Positions 57,496-64,000 of a stretch of 64,000 nt of DNA are shown piece after piece (the first letter of the stretch is position 1; each line of letters begins with the position of its first letter). Position numbers and translations under genes: made by a program. This DNA is from Bacteroidota bacterium (GTDB lineage: Bacteria; Bacteroidota; Bacteroidia; Chitinophagales; BACL12). Under the pieces are notes generated by a model. That model worked only from the letters and a program-made list of their open reading frames with translations, was not told where the DNA came from and ran no database searches. The stretch is from assembly GCA_016706255.1 (NCBI GenBank), contig JADJJZ010000003.1, positions 654,501 through 718,500 of the forward strand. Direction: 5' to 3'.

Positions 57496-57599
57496 GACTC
57501 GGTAAGATAAACCCTATTATAATCTACTTCGAATTATCGCAGGGTTGTTCCGGTATAAAATATTTTAATTGAGGCAAGAACCATGCTTGTACAGAAAAT

Positions 57600-59138
57600 T
57601 CAACTCACCAAAATATCCCCGGTCATTTCCGCAGGAATCGGTAATCCCATCAACGTTAAAATTGTCGGTGCAACATCACCCAGTTTGCCATTTTTTAATT
57701 TGGTGAATTGTGGTGTATTGTCAATATAAAATACCGGAACCGGATTGGTGCTATGTTGTGTATTGGGTGAACCGTCGGCATTTATTTCAAAATCGGAATT
57801 GCCATGGTCTGCTGTTAATATAATTGCGAAATTATGTTGTAAGGCCGCTGCAATTACTTCACCCACACAAGTGTCCACTGCTTCGCAGGCTTTTATACAT
57901 GCTGAAAATACACCGGTATGTCCAACCATATCCGCATTAGCGAAATTCAGACAAATAAAATCTGCTTCGTCATTATTTATTGCTGCTACAATTTTATCTT
58001 TTACTTCGTAAGCACTCATCTCCGGTTGTAAATCGTAAGTGGCAACTTTTGGTGATGCTGCCATTATTCTTTTTTCACCGGCAAATTCTTTTTCTCTTCC
58101 GCCACTAAAAAAGAAAGTAACATGCGGATATTTTTCTGTTTCAGCAATACGAATTTGTCGTTTATTATTGAGCGATAATATTTCGCCCAACGTTTTATTT
58201 AAATCATCATTTTCAAATATCACCGAAACATTTTTAAAGGTGTGGTCATATCTGGTCATGGTAACATAATAGAGTGGTAATTTAAACATGCCCAAATCCG
58301 GAATATCTTCCTGCGTTAACACACGCGTAATTTGTCGGCAGCGGTCAGTTCTGAAATTAAAACAAATTACTACATCATCAGGCTGAATCACAGCTAGCGG
58401 ATTGCCTGCTGCATCTGAATGTACAATCGGTAAAATAAATTCATCTGTTACATTTTCAGCATAACTTGCTTGTACTGCTGCAATTAGATCGGTTGTTTTT
58501 CTGCCTGTTCCTTTTACTAATAAATCGTAAGCGAGTTTAATTCTTTCCCAGCGGTTATCTCTGTCCATCGCATAATAACGTCCGCACACACTGGCAATAG
58601 TACCAATACTGTTATTTAAATGTTGTTGTAAATCTTTTAAAAATCCCGCTCCACTTTTCGGGTCACAATCGCGGCCGTCGGTAAATGCATGAATAAATAA
58701 TTTATCTCCCGCTACCTGATTGTTTTTTGCAATATCACATAATGCTTTTAAATGATTAATATGTGAATGTACACCACCATCACTAACCAAACCGATGAGG
58801 TGAATATTTTTATTATTCGTTTTTGCATAATTTAATGCAGCAATTAAATTACCATTATTGGCAAGTGTTCCGTTTTTTATTGCGACAAAAATGCGTTGTA
58901 ATTCCTGATAAACAATTCGGCCTGCACCTAAATTTAAATGGCCAACTTCACTGTTTCCCATCTGTCCTTCCGGCAAACCCACAAATTCACCATCGGTTCT
59001 CAGTTCTGCATTCGGATAACGTTTATAGTAGTTGTTTACATTTGGCGTTTTAGCCTGAGCAATTGCACTGGCAGCCGGGTTTTTACCATGTCCCCAACCA
59101 TCCATTATAATCAGCATTGCTTTTTTTCCATTTTCCAT
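57600..59138 (-). CDS. gpmI: 2,3-bisphosphoglycerate-independent phosphoglycerate mutase
   Basis: The intact 512-residue product converts 3- to 2-phosphoglycerate in glycolysis using two Mn ions. IIMDGWGHGKNPAASAIAQA carries the first metal Asp, and the phospho-Ser is Ser63 in GQMGNSEVGHLNLGAGR. HAFTDGRDCDP, RYYAMDRDNRWERIKLAYD, FNFRTDRCRQITR, NFANADMVGHTG and LTADHGNSD supply the remaining substrate and metal residues. It is transcribed alone from a promoter very close to the start. Confidence 0.97.
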   Translation of the reverse strand: MENGKKAMLIIMDGWGHGKNPAASAIAQAKTPNVNNYYKRYPNAELRTDGEFVGLPEGQMGNSEVGHLNLGAGRIVYQELQRIFVAIKNGTLANNGNLIAALNYAKTNNKNIHLIGLVSDGGVHSHINHLKALCDIAKNNQVAGDKLFIHAFTDGRDCDPKSGAGFLKDLQQHLNNSIGTIASVCGRYYAMDRDNRWERIKLAYDLLVKGTGRKTTDLIAAVQASYAENVTDEFILPIVHSDAAGNPLAVIQPDDVVICFNFRTDRCRQITRVLTQEDIPDLGMFKLPLYYVTMTRYDHTFKNVSVIFENDDLNKTLGEILSLNNKRQIRIAETEKYPHVTFFFSGGREKEFAGEKRIMAASPKVATYDLQPEMSAYEVKDKIVAAINNDEADFICLNFANADMVGHTGVFSACIKACEAVDTCVGEVIAAALQHNFAIILTADHGNSDFEINADGSPNTQHSTNPVPVFYIDNTPQFTKLKNGKLGDVAPTILTLMGLPIPAEMTGDILVS

Positions 59139-59142
59139 ACTA

Positions 59143-59150
59143 CAAAGGTA
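59143..59150 (-). promoter_or_regulatory. -7 element for gpmI, near-leaderless
   Basis: On the minus strand TACCTTTG is followed by TAGT and the ATG, so transcription would begin at or just beside the start codon. Confidence 0.5.
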
Positions 59151-59275
59151 GACGAGAAATAGAATTTTGCAGTCTAAAATTGTTATCCACGCGCTGTTAT
59201 AGGGTATTTGTTAAAAATGCCTAATTTTGGTATGGTTTTAGCCAATACATCAGCATTGACCAAATTTGTATTACC

Positions 59276-59677
59276 ATGACAAAGAATTCAAAATCCCGAT
59301 TGTTAATCACACTACTTGTAGTGCCAATAATGATATTTGCTGCTGTAGTGAGCGATTTAGACAGTATTGCCAGTGCCATAAAAGGCGGTGATTCCAAAGA
59401 ATTAGCTACTTATTTTGACAATACGGTAGAAGTTAAAATTGCAAATAAAGAAGGCGCTTACAGTAAAAGTCAGGCCGAAGCTATTGTAAAAGACTTTTTT
59501 ACAAAAAATCCGCCTAAAGCCTTCAATTTTATCCACGACGGACCTTCCGGAGGAAACAATGCACATTACGCCATCGGTTCATTAACTACCGACAAAGGCA
59601 AGTTCAGAACTTATGTGTATATGAAGAAAAAAGCAGACAAATTCTATATACAGGAGTTAAGTTTTGAGAATGAGTGA
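59276..59677 (+). CDS. DUF4783 domain-containing protein
   Basis: The product is 133 residues. An N-terminal hydrophobic signal or anchor (LLITLLVVPIMIFAAVV) leads to an NTF2-like fold: SAIKGGDSKELATYFDNTVE, KEGAYSKSQAEAIVKDFFTK and YVYMKKKADKFYIQELSFEN. DUF4783 genes commonly precede nadC in Bacteroidota, as here, where the stop overlaps the nadC start by 8 bases. The role is unknown, probably periplasmic. Confidence 0.85.
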   Translation: MTKNSKSRLLITLLVVPIMIFAAVVSDLDSIASAIKGGDSKELATYFDNTVEVKIANKEGAYSKSQAEAIVKDFFTKNPPKAFNFIHDGPSGGNNAHYAIGSLTTDKGKFRTYVYMKKKADKFYIQELSFENE

Positions 59678-60530
59678 TAGTGTAGTGATTTGGGACCTGC
59701 TCGATGTTATCGATGAAGCCTTGATAGAAGACATTCAGGAAGGTGATCATACCACCCTCGCAACAATCGAACACGAAGCAGCAGGCACCGCAAAACTACT
59801 CGTAAAAGAACCCGGCATAATCGCTGGCGTAGAATTAGCCGAACAAATTTTAAAACATGTCAGCCCCGAACTCGAGGTTGACATTTTTATTCCCGATGGC
59901 GCCAGAGTGGTGCCCGGGGATATCGTTTTGCATGCCACAGGTCGCATTCAAGCCCTCCTTGTTGCTGAAAGAACCATGCTGAACTTTATTCAGCGCATGA
60001 GCGGAATTGCCACTAATACCAACCGTTTTGTGCAGGCCGTGCGACATACCAACGCTAAAATATTAGACACCCGCAAAACCACTCCAGGCCTCAGAACCTT
60101 CGAAAAATGGGCTGTGCGCATAGGTGGCGGACATAATCACCGCTTTGGGTTATACGATATGATTATGATTAAAGACAATCATGTTGATTTTTGCGGAGGT
60201 ATCGAAAATGCCATTACCAGGGTGTTGCAATACCTTAAAGACAATGAATTAAATCTCCGTATAGAAGTGGAAACCCGCAATCTGGACGAAGTACAGCAAG
60301 TGCTGCGCACGGGCAGGGTCGACCGTATTATGCTGGATAACTACAAATTGGAAGATTTGCGCGAAGCAGTTAAAGTAATTGCCAATCAGTTTGAAACCGA
60401 GGCTTCAGGTGGCGTAAATATTAATACCGTGAAAGACATCGCCGAAACCGGTGTCGATTTTATTTCGGTAGGGGAACTCACCCATTCCGTAAAGAGCTTA
60501 GACCTCAGTTTTAAGGCCTTAATGCAGTAA
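59670..60530 (+). CDS. nadC: Nicotinate-nucleotide pyrophosphorylase (carboxylating)
   Basis: The product is 286 residues from the ATG at 59670 (overlap ATGAGTGA with the DUF4783 stop). It makes nicotinate mononucleotide from quinolinate and PRPP in NAD synthesis. Visible blocks: EDIQEGDHTTLATIE, ERTMLNFIQRMSGIATNTNR, DTRKTTPGLRTFEKWAVRIG, GGGHNHRFGLYDMIMIKDNH, VETRNLDEVQQ, RIMLDNY and ASGGVNINTVKDIAETGVDF with ISVGELTHS. These are the usual PRPP- and quinolinate-binding segments. Confidence 0.96.
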   Translation: MSDSVVIWDLLDVIDEALIEDIQEGDHTTLATIEHEAAGTAKLLVKEPGIIAGVELAEQILKHVSPELEVDIFIPDGARVVPGDIVLHATGRIQALLVAERTMLNFIQRMSGIATNTNRFVQAVRHTNAKILDTRKTTPGLRTFEKWAVRIGGGHNHRFGLYDMIMIKDNHVDFCGGIENAITRVLQYLKDNELNLRIEVETRNLDEVQQVLRTGRVDRIMLDNYKLEDLREAVKVIANQFETEASGGVNINTVKDIAETGVDFISVGELTHSVKSLDLSFKALMQ

Positions 60531-60602
60531 AATCAACTGTTAAGGATACTTAATGTTCAGATTTCCGTTAAAGTATTTGATAATTACGGTTTATTTATTT
60601 AT

Positions 60603-60610
60603 TACCTTTG
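60603..60610 (+). promoter_or_regulatory. -7 element for the LTA-synthase-like gene
   Basis: TACCTTTG fits TAnnTTTG and ends 18 bases before the GTG start at 60629. Confidence 0.45.
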
Positions 60611-60628
60611 TAGCCTACTTACAGCACC

Positions 60629-62557
60629 GTGAAAGAACAATTATTTCATATTGAAATCCTCATCAAACGACTTGCTATCGTTTTATTGTTGTATACCGTT
60701 TGCCGCTTATTGTTTTTTCTGTTTAATATGGATTTATTTCCACCCATTCCACCGGGTGAATTTTTACAGATTATGGGCTACGGTCTGCGTTATGATGTTT
60801 CTTCCATTATTTATGTAAATATCATTTTTATTTTTTTACATGTTTTACCAAATCCCTGGTTCGACAATCCTAAATATCAGCGGATATTAAAAATATTATT
60901 TTATTCATTTAACGGTTTTGCATTATTGCTGGAAAGTGGCGACTGGATTTATTTCGAATATGGATTAAAACGCACCGATGCACATGAACTCGGTTTAACC
61001 GGTGATACCAATATTTTACCTCAGGTAATAAAAGATTACTGGATAATTTTTGTTTTGGCATTCTCCCTCATTTTAGGTGTCGAATATTTATATCGCAAAA
61101 CGGAATTACATCGTAAACAAAATAAAAACTTTGGAGTACCGCGTTTAATTCATTACCCGAAACAGGTTTTTGCCATGGTAGTGATTGTCACCTTTGTAAT
61201 AATTGGTGCACGCGGTGGTATTCAGCAGGAACCACTATCGCCAAACGAAGCTGCAAATGTGGTGGAAGACGGACGTTTCAGTTCGCTCATTATTAATACG
61301 CCGTTTTCGGTTATTTATGCATTCGGACACAGAGAATTACACGAACCAAAATATTTTAGTGAAGAGGAATTAGCAAAACGATATAATATTTTTCATGATA
61401 ACGAAGCATATTATATCAGGCCTGATTCTATTCCCGCCCCAACACAACCACAAAATGTGTGTGTAATTGTATTGGAAAGTTTTTCGAAAGAATATCTCGG
61501 TTATTTTAATCCGGGTGAACCTTATACACCTTTTCTTGATTCGCTGATGCGAGAAAGTTTAACATTTACCAATGCTTATTCAAATGGTAAATCATCTAAT
61601 CAGGGTATTATTGCTGTTACCAGTGGTATTCCGGTTATGATGGGCGAACCGTTTATTTCTTCAATTTATCAGAAAAATGCATTTGAAGGAATGGGCACCA
61701 TATTAAATAAGGTGGGTTATGGTTCTTATTTTTTCCATGGAGCAAACAATGGTTCAATGGAATTTGACCGCTTTATGGAACAAGCCGGATTTACAGGTTA
61801 TTTTGGAAGAAATGAATATGGTAACGATAAAGATTTTGACGGCAACTGGGGCATTTTTGATGAGCCGTTTTTAAAATGGACAGCAAATAAAATGAGTGAT
61901 TTAAAAGCGCCGTTTTATTCTGAAATATTTACCATTTCTTCGCATCATCCGTTTACGGTTCCACCACAACATATCGGTGAATTTCCAAAAGGTAAAATTC
62001 CGATGCTGGAAGTTGTCGCTTATGCCGATTATGCATTGCGTGAATTTTTTAAAGAAGCAGCTAAACAACCTTGGTATAACAATACATTATTTATTTTAAC
62101 AGCAGATCATCCCGGCCCTCCGCTGCCTGAACATGAATTTTATCAGGAACAGGTTGGTGCACACAGCACATGGATGGTTTTGTATAAACCCAACGGTGAA
62201 TTTAAAGGCACATCTGATATGGTGGTTCAGCAAACCGATATTATGCCAACTGTATTAGATTATATTGGTTACAGAGGTAAGTTTATGGCTTTTGGAAATT
62301 CCATCTTCAATAAATCTGCAGAACGCTATGCATTTAATTTCCATACACCGGATTATATGTTGCTGGATGACAGTTTCTTTTTGCAATTCAACGGCGGTCG
62401 TGCAATTGGATTATATGACTACAAACGTGATAGCACAATGAGTAATAATTTAATTTATGAATTGCCCAATGTTACGATGTCCATGGAGGACAAATTAAAA
62501 GCGATTATTCAAACACATCATCATGTTATGATAAATGATAAATTAGTTGCAGAGTGA
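60629..62557 (+). CDS. LTA-synthase-like sulfatase-family membrane phosphotransferase
   Basis: The product is 642 residues with a GTG start. Five transmembrane helices in the first 200 residues (for example RLAIVLLLYTVCRLLFFLFN) are followed by a periplasmic alkaline-phosphatase-fold domain. VCVIVLESFSKEYLGYFN carries the first metal Glu. NAYSNGKSSNQGIIAVTSGI places Ser at the position of the catalytic Thr of LtaS. FTISSHHPFTVPPQ and LFILTADHPGPP complete the metal site. In Gram-negative bacteria such proteins transfer phosphoglycerol or phosphoethanolamine to glycans or lipids; the substrate is open. The lipid-kinase gene overlaps its stop, which fits a shared role in diacylglycerol recycling. 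Confidence 0.88.
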   Translation: MKEQLFHIEILIKRLAIVLLLYTVCRLLFFLFNMDLFPPIPPGEFLQIMGYGLRYDVSSIIYVNIIFIFLHVLPNPWFDNPKYQRILKILFYSFNGFALLLESGDWIYFEYGLKRTDAHELGLTGDTNILPQVIKDYWIIFVLAFSLILGVEYLYRKTELHRKQNKNFGVPRLIHYPKQVFAMVVIVTFVIIGARGGIQQEPLSPNEAANVVEDGRFSSLIINTPFSVIYAFGHRELHEPKYFSEEELAKRYNIFHDNEAYYIRPDSIPAPTQPQNVCVIVLESFSKEYLGYFNPGEPYTPFLDSLMRESLTFTNAYSNGKSSNQGIIAVTSGIPVMMGEPFISSIYQKNAFEGMGTILNKVGYGSYFFHGANNGSMEFDRFMEQAGFTGYFGRNEYGNDKDFDGNWGIFDEPFLKWTANKMSDLKAPFYSEIFTISSHHPFTVPPQHIGEFPKGKIPMLEVVAYADYALREFFKEAAKQPWYNNTLFILTADHPGPPLPEHEFYQEQVGAHSTWMVLYKPNGEFKGTSDMVVQQTDIMPTVLDYIGYRGKFMAFGNSIFNKSAERYAFNFHTPDYMLLDDSFFLQFNGGRAIGLYDYKRDSTMSNNLIYELPNVTMSMEDKLKAIIQTHHHVMINDKLVAE

Positions 62558-63456
62558 AAAAACGCATCTTATTTATTATTAATCCGGTAGCCGGGGTAAA
62601 GAGGAAAGATAAAATTCCTGCCTACATCAATAAGTACCTCGACCACGATCATTTTGATTACGAAGTGGTGTATACCGAAAACCGAGGTCATGCTACAGAA
62701 ATTGCACGTGAAGCAGCACAAAATAATTTCGACGTAGTTGCAGTTGCCGGTGGCGATGGCAGTGTAAATGAAGTTGCAACCGGTTTAATGGGCACGAATA
62801 CCTGTCTGGCTATTATTCCCAGCGGTTCAGGAAACGGACTGGCAAGGCATCTTGGTTATTCTATCAATATTAAATCTACTTTACAAATTATCAATGCCTA
62901 TCAGGTTAAAAAAATTGATGTTTGTAAAATAAATGATGAATACTTTTTTAGTTTAATCGGAATTGGATTTGATGCCTTTGTAGCAAAAGTATTTAGCCGT
63001 GAAGAAACGAGAGGATTTTTAACCTATGCCTGGAGTGCCATAAAAAGTTTAGGCTCATTTGATTCATTTGAATTTGAATTAACAGCACCGGAAAACAACC
63101 GAAAAGGCAAAGCATTTATGATTAATATCTGCAACTCCAATCAGTATGGTTACAATGTGAAAGTTGCACCACATGCAAATTTGAGTGATGGTTTAATGGA
63201 TGTGATTATTGTAGATAATATTCCGAAGTGGAAAGTGCCGATTGCCGTAATTCAGGTATTTACACAAACACATCTAGGCAGTAAACATTTTTCTTCATTT
63301 AGAACAAACGAACTAAATATCAGCTCGCCGAATTATTCTTATTTACAAATTGATGGCGAAACAGTTCCAAAGGATAAAGATTTTAAAATCAGCATTATTC
63401 CACAACAGTTGCATGTTTTAATTAACCCAAAACATTTAACCGATGGCGAAAAATAA
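62554..63456 (+). CDS. Diacylglycerol/lipid kinase family protein (DagK/YegS type)
   Basis: The product is 300 residues with a GTG start overlapping the previous stop (GTGA). The nucleotide loop is VVAVAGGDGSVNEVATGLM, with LAIIPSGSGNGLARHLG after it and FSLIGIGFDAFVAKVF further on, all typical of DAGK_cat proteins. ISSPNYSYLQIDGETV marks the C-terminal domain. Coupling to a phosphoglycerol-transferase-like gene suggests phosphorylation of the diacylglycerol it releases. That is inference from context. Confidence 0.9.
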   Translation: MKKRILFIINPVAGVKRKDKIPAYINKYLDHDHFDYEVVYTENRGHATEIAREAAQNNFDVVAVAGGDGSVNEVATGLMGTNTCLAIIPSGSGNGLARHLGYSINIKSTLQIINAYQVKKIDVCKINDEYFFSLIGIGFDAFVAKVFSREETRGFLTYAWSAIKSLGSFDSFEFELTAPENNRKGKAFMINICNSNQYGYNVKVAPHANLSDGLMDVIIVDNIPKWKVPIAVIQVFTQTHLGSKHFSSFRTNELNISSPNYSYLQIDGETVPKDKDFKISIIPQQLHVLINPKHLTDGEK

Positions 63457-63784
63457 AATTAATTTATCGGGATTGGTATTTTCAACTGACCCCGATTTTA
63501 AAATGCCGGAAGATAATAATCAACAAGAAACCCTGCCACCCAATCAGCAGGATTTACGTATCTGGCTCGAAAAAAATCACCGCGGCGGAAAAACGGCCAG
63601 CGTCATTAAAAATTTTGTCGGCGACGAAACAGCACTTGAAAATTTATGTCGCGAACTCAAAACAAAATGTGGCACCGGCGGCTCTGCTAAAGATGGAGAA
63701 ATAATTATTCAAGGCGACCACCGAAAAAAAATTGGTGAAATACTAACTAAAATGGGTTATAAATTTAAAATGGCAGGCGGATAA
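63443..63784 (+). CDS. SUI1/eIF1-family translation factor (YciH-like)
   Basis: The product is 113 residues. LRIWLEKNHRGGKTASVIKN, then KCGTGGSAKDGEIIIQGDHR and KKIGEILTKMGYKFKMAGG form the SUI1 fold, with the GTGGS loop characteristic of bacterial YciH. It overlaps the lipid kinase gene by 14 bases. Bacterial homologues are thought to affect start-codon selection. The call is secure, the cellular role less so. Confidence 0.93.
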   Translation: MAKNKINLSGLVFSTDPDFKMPEDNNQQETLPPNQQDLRIWLEKNHRGGKTASVIKNFVGDETALENLCRELKTKCGTGGSAKDGEIIIQGDHRKKIGEILTKMGYKFKMAGG

Positions 63785-63790
63785 AACAAA

Positions 63791-63813
63791 CTGTGCCTGA
63801 AATGTAGGCACAA
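63791..63813. terminator. Bidirectional terminator-like hairpin
   Basis: TGTGCCT-GAAATGT-AGGCACA is a perfect 7-bp stem between the converging yciH-like gene and the cytochrome gene, with T-rich DNA after it. Confidence 0.55.
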
Positions 63814-63827
63814 TTTGTCTCTAAAAA

Positions 63828-64000
63828 TTAATTATTCGGGGCTCCCGCATTTATCCAGCACTCAATTTGTGCCCGCTCTTCACATGACATATTAATATTG
63901 CCCTGAGGCATATTTTCACTACTTACTACCTGACTATATAAATTACCGTTATCGGCAATGTTTTTTAATCCGGAATAGGTACCATAACTGGTATGGCATC
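63828..64000 (-). CDS. Secreted cytochrome c-like protein, C-terminal part (cut by window edge)
   Basis: The last 56 codons read CHTSYGTYSGLKNIADNGNL, YSQVVSSENMPQGNINMSCE and ERAQIECWINAGAPNN. The first residues supply the CH of a haem-binding CxxCH motif, NMPQG gives the distal Met, and WINAGAPNN is a common ending of planctomycete/Bacteroidota-type c-type cytochrome domains. The N-terminal part lies beyond the window. Confidence 0.75.
   Translation of the reverse strand, partial: CHTSYGTYSGLKNIADNGNLYSQVVSSENMPQGNINMSCEERAQIECWINAGAPNN

Larger units (their letters stand above)
56635..57599. other. Repeat-rich intergenic region without genes
   Basis: Besides the four 61-bp hairpins listed separately, the region holds ATCCGGGCTAGGATTT (56752-56767, shared with the repeat blocks), and a terminator-like stem CCCTG-CTCGGA-CAGGG with a T-run (56858-56885). 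It also holds one GTCCGAG repeat (57173). Hairpins C and D (56914-57103) and E and F (57304-57495) are two copies of a larger unit of about 250 bp that includes matched flanks. No coding sequence is supported. Confidence 0.7.

Overview
The window is a contig fragment from a member of the phylum Bacteroidota, probably an uncultured relative of the Chitinophagales/Saprospiria type. The evidence is a large set of secreted proteins ending in type IX secretion (T9SS) sorting domains, a PorP/SprF gene, promoters of the TAnnTTTG type, the DUF4783-nadC gene pair, and A/T-leaning codon use. Both edges cut genes: ftsK on the left and a secreted cytochrome c-like protein on the right.

Layout. 1-5.2 kb: ftsK N-terminus, tryptophan 2,3-dioxygenase (kynA), a secreted PHB-depolymerase-like esterase and an outer-membrane beta-barrel. 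5.2-6.8 kb: a small arsenic locus (arsR, arsC, a small membrane protein, a flavin reductase) with two matching operator-like palindromes. 6.9-28 kb: an accessory array of eight T9SS cargo genes (two long MopE-repeat proteins, a BNR-repeat protein, a three-member paralogous family and others) mixed with small lipoproteins and membrane proteins. This array is punctuated by repeats: a 270-bp tandem array containing an inverted-repeat element, and a composite non-coding block present five times in the same orientation. 28.9-44 kb: a defence-like island. It holds an Imm-like gene, an AbiEi/AbiEii module, a six-helix membrane protein, an AAA+ ATPase, a DUF6883 gene, a GIY-YIG/helicase protein carrying a C-terminal DUF4926-like domain, two N6-adenine methyltransferases and a 1474-residue KAP-like membrane NTPase. 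44.5-64 kb: ordinary chromosome with pruA, a T9SS type B protein with PorP/SprF and a PorE-like protein, surE-lpxB, tRNA-Ala(GGC), a PLP deaminase homologue, an M20 peptidase, gpmI, DUF4783-nadC, an LTA-synthase-like sulfatase, a lipid kinase and a SUI1-type translation factor.

Many genes are broken by single-base indels. Where the original frame can be reconstructed, most are one-base contractions of homopolymers. That points to long-read consensus error, but the density is very uneven: dozens between 4.6 and 24.7 kb, almost none after 53 kb. Some real decay in the accessory array therefore cannot be excluded.

The most promising places for something new are the restriction-like operon with DUF4926/DUF6883 and its neighbouring KAP-like NTPase, the composite repeat blocks that separate T9SS cargo genes, and a family of 61-bp hairpins in which the outer stem differs between copies yet stays self-complementary.
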